DNA of 64,000 bases from Thiobacillus sp. (lineage in GTDB: Bacteria; Pseudomonadota; Gammaproteobacteria; Burkholderiales; Thiobacillaceae), in NCBI GenBank assembly GCA_016124745.1, contig WGNC01000025.1:1-64000 (forward strand), read 5' to 3'. Below are positions 17,432-27,499 of this stretch, in pieces. The position numbers were made by a program, and so were the translations under genes. A model generated the notes under the pieces. That model searched no databases. It was given only the letters and a program-made list of their open reading frames with translations, and had not been told where the DNA came from. The stretch's first letter is position 1. The number at the start of each line of letters is the position of its first letter.

Positions 17432-19411
17432 TCAGACCCAAGGGCAGCTTGAAGGCGGAAGGCTTGCTGAATTGACGTATGCGTTGGCCGCTGTATGGGG
17501 GAAGGATCTTGAAGGCTGATTGATCTCCTCGATGGGCGGTTCTTCGCTCATCGAGGGGCTGGCGGGAATTTCCAGGGTGGACGACATATGGGCTAGCACG
17601 CCCATATTTACAATCGCCAAGAACTGCTCGAAAAGGGGCATTTTGGGGTCGCGAGCGACTTCCTTTGCCATGGAGCGCAATCTTGACTCATCAATGGGGC
17701 CGTCCGTGATTCGGGATCCTTCTACAGCCTGATCCAGCAACTCGCCCTGTTTGCTCATCAATAAGCCATGCATCATCCGGAAAGTGTGGTGCTGTTCCCC
17801 TCCGTAAAAGAGGGGCCCCTTGCAGCGATTCACGATGTCAATCGGAAGCAGATCCTTTATGGCATGGCGCAATATCCTTTTATCGGTAAAGAGTTCCGCA
17901 TGGAGCCGCACCGGGATCTGGGCCAGAAACTCGACCAGACGGTGATCAAGGAACGGCACTCGGTTCTCGATCGAGTGCGCAGCCGCAGTGCGGTCTTCAT
18001 GCCAAAGATGGGTATCCAGGTTTCCCCGGTATAGCTTTACATACCTGTCCCAGATGGACAGGCCGCTTTCTCGCCCGCCCAGGACGGAAGAGATGAAGTC
18101 CTGCCGAATGACACCCTGCCTGACCAGGTGTCCAGCCCGTCCGACCAGACCCGTGGTAAAGGCCACATGGGCAACATCCTCCCTGCGTATGGCTTCATCC
18201 ATCCGCAGCCAGTCCTGGTCTCCGAAAGGCGGTGAACGGTCCAGCAGCATGCTCAGATAACCGCCATTGAACTCATCGCTACCCTGGCCAAGCAGGATCA
18301 CTTTGAGCGCTGGATAGCGCTGACGTGCATAGGCGTGGAGGTAATACTTGAACAGCTGCTCGGCGTTGATGTCTGCGTACTCGCAAGTCCATAGAATCCG
18401 GCGCCAGTGATCCGGTTTGAGGCCGGCTGCCGATTGATCGAAACTGATTTGATGGTTGGGCATCCCCAGATGTCTGGCAACCCGTGCCGCTGCTTCAGCA
18501 TCCTCAAGCGTGCTCGCGTTCCGTATGCTGAATGTCGGCATGGATTGCCGATGGCTGGCGAGTGCTGCCAGCGCGGAGGAATCGATGCCGCCACTCAAAA
18601 AGAGTCCGCAACCAACATCGGCAACCTGCCGCAAACGCATGCTGTCGTCGAGCAGGGCTCGATACTGCTCGATACATTCATCCGCATTGGTCTGATGGTT
18701 CGAGTCATCGCGGTCAGGCAACCGCCAATAGCGGTGGATCCGATAACTTCCATCATGCAGCGAGAGGTCCATCATCGCCCCGGCAGGAAGGCGGTCTATT
18801 CCTAGATAGCCAGAAGGGCGTTCACCTGCGGTCATGTCGATGTTCTGTACACGGGTAAGCATCGTCTGCCAGTCGAATCGCCGAGGTACTTCTGGATGGA
18901 CGAATAGCGCCTTCAGCTCGGACGCAAAGACCAGTGTCTGACCGGATGGCAACACGCTATAGAACAAGGGCTTTTCACCCAGTCTGTCACGTGCCAGGAT
19001 CAAGCGATTCAAATGGCGATCGAGCAGTGCGGTTGCGTACATCCCGTTAACCGGATCGAACATCTCAAGCCCACGGTCCAGGTAAAGAAAGGGCAGTACT
19101 TCGCAGTCGGACCTTGTACGGAATTCATGGCGCTTCGCCAGATGGGTACGCAGATCGCGATGGTTGTATATTTCGCCGTTGGTGATTGAACTGATACGTC
19201 CATCCAGCGTATGAAACGGCTGCGCGCCACCATCGATATCAATGATGGAAAGGCGCCGGAATACTAGCCCCAAGTTGTTCCAAACCGTTATGCTCGCGTC
19301 GTCTGGACCGCGATGCTGCATTGCGTTACCCATACGCTCGAGAATCAGGCGATCCGCCGGATCTGATAATGGCCTTCCATCAAGGTGGACAAGACCGGCT
19401 ATGCCGCACAT
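17432..19411 (-). CDS. asnB: Asparagine synthetase (glutamine-hydrolysing)
   Basis: A 659-residue two-domain cytoplasmic enzyme forming asparagine from aspartate, glutamine and ATP. Cys2 is the glutaminase nucleophile, followed by HRGPDD and NGEIYNH of the Ntn-hydrolase domain. The synthetase domain has the ATP-pyrophosphatase loop SGGIDSS at 273-279 and GQGSDEFNGGY later. The last 50 residues are a low-complexity tail. Base composition is lower in GC than the flanking genes, which may point to transfer. AsnB paralogues also act in lasso peptide and exopolysaccharide clusters, but no such partners are nearby. Confidence 0.9.
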   Translation of the reverse strand: MCGIAGLVHLDGRPLSDPADRLILERMGNAMQHRGPDDASITVWNNLGLVFRRLSIIDIDGGAQPFHTLDGRISSITNGEIYNHRDLRTHLAKRHEFRTRSDCEVLPFLYLDRGLEMFDPVNGMYATALLDRHLNRLILARDRLGEKPLFYSVLPSGQTLVFASELKALFVHPEVPRRFDWQTMLTRVQNIDMTAGERPSGYLGIDRLPAGAMMDLSLHDGSYRIHRYWRLPDRDDSNHQTNADECIEQYRALLDDSMRLRQVADVGCGLFLSGGIDSSALAALASHRQSMPTFSIRNASTLEDAEAAARVARHLGMPNHQISFDQSAAGLKPDHWRRILWTCEYADINAEQLFKYYLHAYARQRYPALKVILLGQGSDEFNGGYLSMLLDRSPPFGDQDWLRMDEAIRREDVAHVAFTTGLVGRAGHLVRQGVIRQDFISSVLGGRESGLSIWDRYVKLYRGNLDTHLWHEDRTAAAHSIENRVPFLDHRLVEFLAQIPVRLHAELFTDKRILRHAIKDLLPIDIVNRCKGPLFYGGEQHHTFRMMHGLLMSKQGELLDQAVEGSRITDGPIDESRLRSMAKEVARDPKMPLFEQFLAIVNMGVLAHMSSTLEIPASPSMSEEPPIEEINQPSRSFPHTAANAYVNSASLPPSSCPWV

Positions 19412-19682
19412 TTCGTTTGAATCTCTGGATACACATGTCGAGAGAGCATGATCACATGTTTTGGGCGGAACAACGCGGGCGCCACGTACTTCTCTCAGCT
19501 GAGAAACAGGTGGCTACAGTTTATGTAACGGTTTCCTGTGGTCGGCCCCGCGACCTGGCAATATCAAAACCGAACGCGGGAACGGCTGCGTCCACCAACG
19601 TGGTTGTCGCCCCACAGCACTGGCTGCCCGGGTCTTTTGCGGTGCGACGCCCGGGCCGCCTGGAATGCCTGGCTCCGGCTTA

Positions 19683-20045
19683 ACCCCGTTTCCTCGTTTC
19701 CAGCATTGCCTTCAGATCGGCAAAGGGACTGAACGTGGAGGCCGGCGGGGAGCCTTTCGGATCGATGCGGCCCGCCAAGTCCTTCAGCTTGGAGTGTTCA
19801 TGCTCATGGCAATAGGTGCAGAGCAGTTCCCAATTGCCGCCATCCGACGGGTTGTCGTCGTGATTGCCGTTCTTGTGGTGAACTTCTAGCAGTTGAAGAT
19901 TGCTGTGCGTGAACGTTCGGGCACAGCGCCCGCATACCCAGGGAAAGAGCTTGAGCGCCTGCGATCGATAGCCCTGAGCCCGCTTCTCGGCATTGCGTCG
20001 CGCTTCGAGAATAACCTGGTCCAGCCGACTATTTGATTTTTCCAT
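19683..20045 (-). CDS. YajD-type HNH nuclease-domain protein
   Basis: A 120-residue soluble protein. It has a CGRC knuckle near residue 39, then the HNH core EVHHKNGNHDDNPSDGGNW and LLCTYCHEHEH, with a second Cys pair completing a structural zinc site. YajD proteins are widespread, stand-alone HNH domains of unknown role. No mobile element or restriction partner is adjacent. Confidence 0.8.
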
Positions 20046-20463
20046 CAGGGCCTCGCTCGTGTGTATGCCTGGGTTCCAGCCGTCAGCTTACGATGAAAAG
20101 CTGGGGAAATGAACCGGCTGCAAACCATCTTTGGCGTGGCGATGACCGCCTTGATAAGATGACGGGGCGCTTCAGGTCCGCAAGACACAATATCGAAGAT
20201 TGGTATGGTGGCCGAACCTGGCGCAGCGCTGATGCTCAACATTCATGCGTGCCTGCGTTCAAGCACAGGGCGCGGCGCGTCAGCGCGCCTGGCGCATCGC
20301 TTTCGTAGAGCCCGGCGTGTCATTGGCGGACACTTGTTCATCCGCAAGCGACGGGTTGCATGTCGGGAAGGCAAGGCGCTTCAGGGCCGATGGCCGCCAC
20401 AGGCTCCGCACGGGCTTCGATTATCATTCTGTTTCCAGACACCAGACCCTTGAAAGGAAGCTC
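20046..20463. other. Intergenic spacer without recognisable gene
   Basis: About 420 bases between divergent genes. I find no credible frame, tRNA or strong promoter. A GGAAG ribosome-binding site for the psiF-like gene lies at its right end. Confidence 0.4.
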
Positions 20464-20781
20464 ATGAAATCCCTTATTGCCCTCCTCGGCGCCCTCGTTC
20501 TGTCGTCCCCGGCATTTGCCGCCGACAGTGCCTGCATGGCCCAGGCTCAGGAGAAGAGGCTTGCAGGCGCCGCGCAGGGCAGCTTCATGCGGAAATGCGT
20601 TCGAGACAGTTGCGAAGTGACATCCGCGGAAAAGAAGCTCGCCGGGGCGGCCAGGAGCAGCTTCACGAAGAAATGTGTGGCCGATGGATTGATGCCGTAT
20701 TGCGAGGAGCAGGCGGCTGGCAAGAAACTTCATGGTGCTGCCAAAACGAGCTTCATGAACAAATGCCAGTCCGCCAATTGA
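20464..20781 (+). CDS. PsiF-repeat secreted protein
   Basis: A 105-residue protein with a signal peptide (cleavage after PAFA, residue 19) and three tandem PsiF repeats, each of the form C-x10-(K/R)-L-x-G-A-A-x3-S-F-x3-C. The two cysteines per repeat suggest disulfides in the periplasm. PsiF was first seen as a phosphate-starvation gene in E. coli; the biochemical role is unknown. A GC hairpin follows the stop. Confidence 0.88.
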   Translation: MKSLIALLGALVLSSPAFAADSACMAQAQEKRLAGAAQGSFMRKCVRDSCEVTSAEKKLAGAARSSFTKKCVADGLMPYCEEQAAGKKLHGAAKTSFMNKCQSAN

Positions 20782-20839
20782 CCGGGTCGTTTCATGGGTC
20801 CGGATGCAGCGGATCCCCCCACGCTGCGCAAGCCGTCTG

Positions 20840-20858
20840 GCCCCCGGGTTTCGGGGGC
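20840..20858 (+). terminator. Hairpin after the psiF-like gene
   Basis: GCCCCCG (20840-20846) and CGGGGGC (20852-20858) pair around a GGTTT loop, 59 bases past the stop. No T-run follows, so termination is uncertain. Confidence 0.5.
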
Positions 20859-21028
20859 TGTCACCGCGGCACAGGGCCAGCTTTGTGATGAGGAATCTTG
20901 ATGAAGCTGCTGAGAAGCTGACGCCGTTCCACGGTCCGGCCTAAAAATAGTTAAATAATTCATGGGGTTCTAGGCGGGCACGCGCATTGCTGATCACTGG
21001 CCAGGAAAGGCGGATCGCGGGGGCCCAA

Positions 21029-22816
21029 ATGTTAAAAAAACTTCTCGGTAGTGTCAGTCTGGGTCAGGCCAGCACGGATGATTCAGGCCATGTTCAAGGC
21101 GCCGCCTCGACACTTCTGGCGCGTCTAGACCGCCCGGCCATCGTGACCGACATTGCCGGAGTCGTTCAGTACATGAACGAGCCCGCTGAAACACTCACCG
21201 CCTGGTCGGTGGCCAATGCGGTCGGCAAACCGCTTGGCGAGATCATAGTATTGGCTGGCAACACGCTCAGTGGATCCATCGTTGGGCATTTGACCCAGGC
21301 CCTGGCAAAGGGCACGGCAATGCCGCTGGGAGCAGATGCCGTCCTGATACGGGCGGATGGCACCCAGACAGCCGTGGAAGGCAGTGTGGCGCCGGTGCAG
21401 CGAGCGAACAACCATATCGCCGGTGCGCTGGTGCTGCTGCAGGACGTCACCCGGCTGCGCAGGATCGCCGATGGCCTGGCACACGAAGCACGGCACGACA
21501 CGCTGACGGGGCTGGTGAACCGGCGCGAGTTCCAGACGCGTCTTGAAGCGGCCTTCCTCGGTTCGCGCCGCCGCAACGAGAAGCATGTCGTGTGTTATCT
21601 GGACCTGGACCAGTTCAAGGTCATCAACGACAGTTGCGGCCACGCCGCGGGCGACCAGTTGTTGTGCAATATCACGGAACTGCTCAAATCGCTGCTACCG
21701 GGGGATGAAACGCTGGCGCGTCTGGGCGGAGATGAATTCGGCCTGCTGATCCAGAATGCAGGGCTGGATGAGGCCGCACGCATCACCGAAAACATGCTGT
21801 CCGCAATCAAGGCCTTCCGTTTCCATTGGGAAGGCCGGACGTTCGGTATCGGCGTAAGCATTGGCGTCACCGTCATCACGCGCAAGTCAATTGATTTGAA
21901 AACGGTCATCAGCATTGCGGATGCGGCTTGCTATGCCGCCAAGGAAAAGGGCCGCAACCGCATCCAGGTCTACAACCCGGACGACGTCGAGCTGGACCAG
22001 CGTCAGCAGGAAATGCGGGTTTTGTCGCGCATTACCTCGGCTCTCGATGAGAATCGCTACGTGCTCTATTACCAGCCCATCATTCCCGTATGCGCCACGC
22101 CTGACAACAGTCAGCATTGCGAAATCCTGGTGCGCATGATCGACAAGGATGGCACGCTCGTACAACCTGCCCAGTTCATACCCGCAGCGGAACGCTACAA
22201 CCTGATGCCCGCGCTCGACCGCTGGATCATCAAGCGGGTGTTCGAAGTTTTCCACAAGCGCCATCCGACCCCTGAACTCAAGGGTGCGCATCAGTGGTCG
22301 ATCAACATCTCGGCCACATCACTTTCCGATAAGGGCTTCATCGATTTCATCCGCGATCAGGCGGCACGTCATCACATTACGCCGCAATCGATCTGCTTCG
22401 AGATAACCGAAACTGCGGCCATTGCCGATATCGACCGTGTCAGTGATTTTCTCTGGGGGTTGCGCCTGGATGGATTCCGTTTCGCGCTGGACGACTTCGG
22501 CATCGGCATGAGTTCGTTCTCCTATCTAAAGAGCCTGCCGGTGGACTACGTGAAGATCGACGGCGAGTTCGTCAAAAACATCCTCGACGAAAAAATCAGC
22601 CTGGCGATGACCGAGGCGATCACGCGCGTGGTGAGCGTCATGGGCATCGAGGTCGTGGCCGAATATGTCGAAAGCATCGCCATTCTCGACAAGCTCCGCG
22701 AAATCGGCGTCGACTACGCGCAGGGGTATGGCGTCAGCGAACCGATCTGGCTGGATGAAAGCAGCAATGTGTCTTCGCTGGCGGAAACGCGCTTGCGCAA
22801 GTTGAACTACGTCTAG
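21029..22816 (+). CDS. PAS-GGDEF-EAL cyclic-di-GMP protein
   Basis: A 595-residue soluble signalling protein. Order: PAS domain (about residues 25-135), GGDEF domain with an intact LGGDEFG motif (about 145-310), and EAL domain (about 325-585). The EAL signature reads E-I-L instead of E-A-L, but the other metal and catalytic residues appear kept: NISATSL, FEITET, DDFG, VKIDG, AEYVE and the YAQGYG glutamine. It could therefore both make and degrade c-di-GMP. There are no membrane spans. The ATG at 21029 is preferred over a TTG at 20987. Confidence 0.92.
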   Translation: MLKKLLGSVSLGQASTDDSGHVQGAASTLLARLDRPAIVTDIAGVVQYMNEPAETLTAWSVANAVGKPLGEIIVLAGNTLSGSIVGHLTQALAKGTAMPLGADAVLIRADGTQTAVEGSVAPVQRANNHIAGALVLLQDVTRLRRIADGLAHEARHDTLTGLVNRREFQTRLEAAFLGSRRRNEKHVVCYLDLDQFKVINDSCGHAAGDQLLCNITELLKSLLPGDETLARLGGDEFGLLIQNAGLDEAARITENMLSAIKAFRFHWEGRTFGIGVSIGVTVITRKSIDLKTVISIADAACYAAKEKGRNRIQVYNPDDVELDQRQQEMRVLSRITSALDENRYVLYYQPIIPVCATPDNSQHCEILVRMIDKDGTLVQPAQFIPAAERYNLMPALDRWIIKRVFEVFHKRHPTPELKGAHQWSINISATSLSDKGFIDFIRDQAARHHITPQSICFEITETAAIADIDRVSDFLWGLRLDGFRFALDDFGIGMSSFSYLKSLPVDYVKIDGEFVKNILDEKISLAMTEAITRVVSVMGIEVVAEYVESIAILDKLREIGVDYAQGYGVSEPIWLDESSNVSSLAETRLRKLNYV

Positions 22817-22945
22817 CTGGGTCGACCCGGACTTCGGACGCGCGCTCAAGTGGGCCGCGATTTTTCCAGGGCCTGTTCAAACCATTTTGCATGCCTTCGT
22901 CGAGGATGAGCCGCTGTGCCGGACAAACCAGCGCATGCGTTCCCA

Positions 22946-24046
22946 TCAATCTCCGAAACTCGTCCCCACGCTGCGTGCACTGGCCACCCAAGGGTGGTCC
23001 GGCGGTACGGTCTTGACCTGACCGGCAACGTCTTCCAGCGCGACGGGTGTGCTCGATTCGCCGCGCGCGGCGACCATGAAACCATATTGCTTCGCCTGGA
23101 TCAGGTCGGCGGCGGCCGTGCCCAACCGCGTGGCGAGCAGGCGGTCGGCGGCGGAGGGCGTGCCGCCCCGCTGCAGGTGACCGAGAATGGTCGGCCGGGA
23201 TTCCAGGCCGGTCAGCAATTCGAGTTGATGCGCCAGACGCAGGGTGCGTTCGGCATAGACCAGCTCGGGTTCGGCAACCACTTCCTTCGCTTTCTTGTCC
23301 TTCTTCCTCGCGGTGACGGCCTGCTGCTCAGCGAATTCCTCCTGCGTCAGCGCGCCTTCCGCGACAGCGACGATGCTGAACGGTTTGCCCTTGCGTTTGC
23401 GTGCCTTGATGGCATCCGCCACGGCTTCCACCTGGTAGGGAATTTCCGGGATCAGGATCACGTCGGCGCCGCCGGCGATGCCCGCGCCCAGAGCAAGCCA
23501 GCCGGCGCGGTGCCCCATGATCTCGACCACGATGATGCGGTGATGGCTGTGCGCGGTGCTGTGCAGGCGGTCGATGGCGTCGGTCGCGATGCCGAGCGCG
23601 GTATCGAATCCGAACGTGGTCTCGGTCAGCGCCACGTCGTTGTCGATGGTCTTCGGCAGGCTCACGATGTTGAGGCCCGCCTGCTGCAATCGCAGCGCAT
23701 TCTTCATGGTCCCGCCGCCGCCGAGGCAGACCAGGCAATCGAGTTGATTGGCGTGGTAGTTGGCGACGATGGTCTCGGTCATGTCGAGCACCTTGCCGTT
23801 CATCGGCATCTTGTGCGGCTTGTCGCGGCTGGTACCGAGGATGGTGCCGCCCTTGGTAAGGATGCCGGACAGCGTATCGCCATCCAGTACCATGGTGCGA
23901 TTCTCCATGAGGCCGCGAAAGCCGTCGCGAAAGCCGATGATGTGCATGCCGTAATGCGACAGGCAGGCTTTGCCGACGCCGCGTATGGCGGCGTTGAGGC
24001 CAGGCGTGTCGCCGCCCGAGGTGAGAATGCCAATGGATTGAGTCAT
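22946..24046 (-). CDS. 6-phosphofructokinase, unusual phosphoryl-donor motif
   Basis: A 366-residue PfkA-superfamily enzyme phosphorylating fructose 6-phosphate (or running in reverse with PPi). The N-terminus has [22 protein letters not shown] carries Lys where ATP enzymes of the E. coli type have Gly; the sugar-phosphate motif MGHRAGWLA is present. The donor site reads GGGGT where GGDG (ATP) or GGDD (PPi) is usual, so donor choice cannot be settled. A lysine-rich insert (KKDKKAKE) lies near residue 250. The ATG at 24046 is the start that matches the family. Confidence 0.87.
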   Translation of the reverse strand: MTQSIGILTSGGDTPGLNAAIRGVGKACLSHYGMHIIGFRDGFRGLMENRTMVLDGDTLSGILTKGGTILGTSRDKPHKMPMNGKVLDMTETIVANYHANQLDCLVCLGGGGTMKNALRLQQAGLNIVSLPKTIDNDVALTETTFGFDTALGIATDAIDRLHSTAHSHHRIIVVEIMGHRAGWLALGAGIAGGADVILIPEIPYQVEAVADAIKARKRKGKPFSIVAVAEGALTQEEFAEQQAVTARKKDKKAKEVVAEPELVYAERTLRLAHQLELLTGLESRPTILGHLQRGGTPSAADRLLATRLGTAAADLIQAKQYGFMVAARGESSTPVALEDVAGQVKTVPPDHPWVASARSVGTSFGD

Positions 24047-24733
24047 GGTGATTGCCAGGTTGCTATTGATCAAAGAGTAACCGATTGTCGCTTGTGGTCG
24101 GCCCGGAATCCAGTCTGTCCGGCGGCATCCGTCCTGTCGCCTGCATTGGGGGACCGTTCGCGAGCTCCCGCATTCACGGTTCGCCAATCATGTTGATGCG
24201 TGGGTGGCTGTAGCTTCGCACAAACCTGCGTGCCATGCGCTACCCAAGATTCGTGACGATGATGCCGATCGCATGTTACATGTCCAGGAATACGGGTCTT
24301 GCAAACAGGTTGGTGGAGGGGCACTCGAAATGCCGGGTTGATGGGCTCGCCAGCGCCGCCAGGGATCCGATTCGATTCATCGAGGCAGGGTGCAAGGCCG
24401 GGCGCGAAGTAGACGCAGTGGGCAGGGAAGGGCATCGATTCGATCCGGTCTTGCCCTGCCTGATGTGGCACATTCAATGACGCTTCAAGTAAACTGAGGC
24501 AGGAATTTGGCGTTACGCACTTTTGTCACGGCCGGTTCATGCGGCCACCGTAAAATTCATCCACTCCTCGCTCACATCCGGGACATCCCCTGCAAGCCAT
24601 GCTGCATGGGCCCGGTAATTGCTTAAAGACTTTCATGACACGATGCTGGCGTTTGCATATCACCCAACCCGGGACGCACCGCATCTGCGCCCAAGGAATG
24701 ACACATGATTGAAATCCGACTGGAGAAGCGCGC
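24047..24733. other. Long intergenic region upstream of the por cluster
   Basis: About 690 bases between the divergent pfk and porG genes. Open frames exist on both strands but none shows a ribosome-binding site, family motif or codon pattern I trust. It probably holds the promoters of both units; I could not place them. Confidence 0.4.
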
Positions 24734-25309
24734 TTGATCGAGGTCCGCATTCATGGGCGCGGCGGCCAGGGCAATGTGGTCGCGGCGTACCTGCTGGCAA
24801 CGGCCGCAATCGACGAGGGCCATTTTGGACAGGCCTTTCCCGCTTTTGGTGCAGAACGACGCGGTGCCCCCGTGGTGTCCTTCGTCCGCATCGCCGAGCG
24901 CGCCCTGCGCCGGCGCAACCAGGTGCTGCAACCCGATTTTCTGATCGTGCAGGATCGTGCCCTGCTCAAGGTGCCTGGCGTACTGGACGGACTGCGGCCA
25001 GGCGGCGGCATTCTGGTCAACACCTCGCTCGACGCGGCCACCATCGGCGAGCAGGTGGGCAGTGCCGTGGTGACCCTGCCCGCCACCCAGCTCGCCAAGA
25101 CGCATCTCGGCCGGCCCGTTCCCAACACTGCCTTGCTGTCGGCCTTTCTCACCCTGACGCAGATCCTGCCCATGGACGCCCTCACCAAGGCGCTGGAACA
25201 GAAATTCAGGGGCGACATACTCGAGCGCAACCTGCGCCTGATCGAGGCCGCGTCGCAGCACGTACCGGCAGGACACTGGAAGGAGAGGGCGCATGCGACA
25301 GGCGCTTGA
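24734..25309 (+). CDS. porG: 2-oxoacid:ferredoxin oxidoreductase, gamma subunit
   Basis: A 191-residue subunit of pyruvate:ferredoxin oxidoreductase, which interconverts pyruvate plus CoA with acetyl-CoA, CO2 and reduced ferredoxin. The GRGGQGNVVAAYLLA loop opens the domain and FPAFGAERRGAPV follows, both standard for the gamma fold. It starts at TTG behind GGAGA, with no ATG in a better place. Its 3' end overlaps porA by 17 bp. It leads the four-gene por unit. Confidence 0.9.
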   Translation: MIEVRIHGRGGQGNVVAAYLLATAAIDEGHFGQAFPAFGAERRGAPVVSFVRIAERALRRRNQVLQPDFLIVQDRALLKVPGVLDGLRPGGGILVNTSLDAATIGEQVGSAVVTLPATQLAKTHLGRPVPNTALLSAFLTLTQILPMDALTKALEQKFRGDILERNLRLIEAASQHVPAGHWKERAHATGA

Positions 25310-26465
25310 AGGTTCACAGGCGATCGCGCGGGCGGTCGCGCTGTGCCGGCCGCAGGTCATCGCGGCGTATCCAATCACCCCGCAGACGCATATCGTCGAA
25401 AACATCGCCAAGCTGGTCGCCGACGGCAAGCTGGTATGCGAGTACGTCAGCGTGGAAAGCGAGTTTTCCGCCGCTTCCGTGGTGCTGGGCGCGGCGGTCG
25501 CCGGCAGCCGCACCTACACGGCCAGCGCTTCGCAGGGCATCCTGCTGATGAGCGAGGTGCTGTTCAACATCGCGGGCAGCCGCGTCCCCATCGTCATGAC
25601 CTGCGCCAACCGCGCGGTCGGCGCGCCGCTGTCGATCTGGAACGACCAGCAGGATTCCATGGCGGTGCGTGACGCAGGCTGGATCCAGCTTTACTGCGCC
25701 GACAACCAGGAAGCGGTCGATACCACGATCCAGGCCTACCGCATCGCCGAGCGAACCGAACTGCCGGTGATGGTGTGCGTCGACGGCTTCACGCTGACCC
25801 ACACGCTGGAGCCGATCGACGTACCGTCGCAGCAGCAGGTCGACGCCTTCCTGCCGCCCTATCATTTCGCGCGCACGCTCGACCCGATGAAGCCGATCAG
25901 CATGGGGACGCTGGTGTCGCCCGACTTCTATCCCGAAGCCCGCCATTCGCACCACCAGGCGCTGCTCAATGCGGCTGCCGAGATCGTGGCGGCCGACGCC
26001 GACTGGTGCGCGCTCACCGGACGCAGCCAGGGCAGCCTGGTGCAGGTCGAAGGCGATGCCGATGCAAGCGTGGCCATCCTGACGCTGGGTTCGGTGATCG
26101 GCACGCTGGCGGATGCCCGCGAAATGCATCCCGAACTGGGGACGGTCAAGCTGATCCGGCTGCGGGCTTTCCGGCCTTTTCCCAGCGAGGCCCTGCTGCA
26201 GGCCTGTGCGGGCGTGACCGATCTGGTGGTGCTGGAGCGCGCACTCTCGCCGGGCGGCGGCGGCATCGTCGGGGCGGAGGTCAAGGCTGCGCTGTTCGAC
26301 ATGCCGAACCCGCCGCGCGTGCACAATTTCGCCGTCGGCCTGGGCGGCCGCGACATTCCGCTGGACATCTACCCGCGCCTGCTGCAAGCGGTGCGGTCGC
26401 AATCGCCACGCCCGTTTGCAGTGTTCGATGTCGAACTCGACAAACTGCCGGCGGAAGACCGCTGA
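25293..26465 (+). CDS. porA: 2-oxoacid:ferredoxin oxidoreductase, alpha subunit
   Basis: A 390-residue alpha subunit. It opens with EGSQAIARAVALCRPQ, then AAYPITPQTHIVE, the PFOR-type pyrimidine-binding segment, and the VESEFSAASVVLGAAVAG block with the conserved Glu. The late segment LERALSPGGGGIVGAEVKAAL marks the C-terminal domain. The PITPQT form favours pyruvate, but 2-oxoglutarate enzymes are close relatives, so substrate is not certain. It overlaps porG, and its stop is 25 bp before the porB ATG. Confidence 0.92.
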   Translation: MRQALEGSQAIARAVALCRPQVIAAYPITPQTHIVENIAKLVADGKLVCEYVSVESEFSAASVVLGAAVAGSRTYTASASQGILLMSEVLFNIAGSRVPIVMTCANRAVGAPLSIWNDQQDSMAVRDAGWIQLYCADNQEAVDTTIQAYRIAERTELPVMVCVDGFTLTHTLEPIDVPSQQQVDAFLPPYHFARTLDPMKPISMGTLVSPDFYPEARHSHHQALLNAAAEIVAADADWCALTGRSQGSLVQVEGDADASVAILTLGSVIGTLADAREMHPELGTVKLIRLRAFRPFPSEALLQACAGVTDLVVLERALSPGGGGIVGAEVKAALFDMPNPPRVHNFAVGLGGRDIPLDIYPRLLQAVRSQSPRPFAVFDVELDKLPAEDR

Positions 26466-26490
26466 ACCGCTTCCTGGAAGGCCACGCACC

Positions 26491-27489
26491 ATGAACACGA
26501 CTTCTCAAACCACGATTCCCATCGCCGACCTGCGGCGCAGCCAGCCGCGCTTCCAGGGCATCGAATCGGGCCACCGTGCCTGCCTCGGCTGCGGCGAAGC
26601 GCTGGCCGCCCGTCTCGTCACCGAGGCCGCCGGTCCCGACGTCATGATCGCCAACGCCACCGGCTGCCTGGAAATTTTCACCACGCCGTGGCCGGAGTCT
26701 TCCTGGCGCCTGCCGTGGATGCATTCGCTGTTCGAGAACACGGGCGCCATTGCCGCCGGCATGGAAGCCGCGCTCAAGGCGCAGGGCAAGTCGACCAAGG
26801 TGCTGGCCTTCGGTGGTGACGGCGGTACCTTCGATATCGGCTTCCAGGCGCTGTCCGGCATGCTCGAACGCGGCCATAACGTGCTGTATGTCTGCTACGA
26901 CAACGAGGCGTACATGAACACCGGGATCCAGCGCTCGAGTTCGACCCCGCATGCCGCGATGACGACCACCTCGCCGGTCGGCAGGGACCGCATGGGCAAG
27001 CGCCATCTCAAGAAGGACATCCTCTCGATCATCGCCTCGCACCATATTCCCTTTGCCGCTTCGGCTTCGGTGGCCTATCCGTCGGATATCCGCAAGAAGG
27101 TGCGACGGGCGATGGAAATCGAGGGTCCGACCTTCCTGCTGATCCATTCGCCGTGCCCGCTCGGCTGGGGCCATGACGGCGCGCTCAGCATCGAAGTGGC
27201 CCGGCTGGCGGTACAGAGCGGACTGTTTCCGCTGATCGAACTGGAGCGCGGCGAACTGATCGGCACCATGCCGCTGCGCCAGCCGCGTCCGGTGACCGAC
27301 TATCTGCGTCTGCAGCAGCGCTTCAGCCACCTGTTCAAGGACGATTCGCGTGCGCGCGAGGAACTGGAACATCTGCAGGCGCTGGCCGAGCGCAACATCG
27401 AGTATTACGGCCTCAACAGCAATCGCGACGACCCGTGCGACAGCGAAGGCGCGGACACGGTGCGGCGTGGCGGCCAGCGCTGGGGCTGA
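26491..27489 (+). CDS. porB: 2-oxoacid:ferredoxin oxidoreductase, beta subunit
   Basis: A 332-residue TPP-binding subunit. The CLGCGEALAAR block supplies iron-sulfur cysteines, and the TPP/Mg motif GGDGGTFDIGFQAL (about residues 109-122) is followed by DNEAYMNTG. The long C-terminus contains the LIHSPCPLGWG segment typical of pyruvate enzymes. Starts at the ATG at 26491. Together with PorG, PorA and the downstream oxidoreductase it forms a complete pyruvate oxidation module feeding or using low-potential electrons. Confidence 0.93.
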   Translation: MNTTSQTTIPIADLRRSQPRFQGIESGHRACLGCGEALAARLVTEAAGPDVMIANATGCLEIFTTPWPESSWRLPWMHSLFENTGAIAAGMEAALKAQGKSTKVLAFGGDGGTFDIGFQALSGMLERGHNVLYVCYDNEAYMNTGIQRSSSTPHAAMTTTSPVGRDRMGKRHLKKDILSIIASHHIPFAASASVAYPSDIRKKVRRAMEIEGPTFLLIHSPCPLGWGHDGALSIEVARLAVQSGLFPLIELERGELIGTMPLRQPRPVTDYLRLQQRFSHLFKDDSRAREELEHLQALAERNIEYYGLNSNRDDPCDSEGADTVRRGGQRWG

Positions 27490-27499
27490 GGGGATGACG

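Noticed and set aside
24047-24733. Small genes in the pfk-porG gap
   Set aside because: No ribosome-binding site, motif or consistent codon use in any frame.
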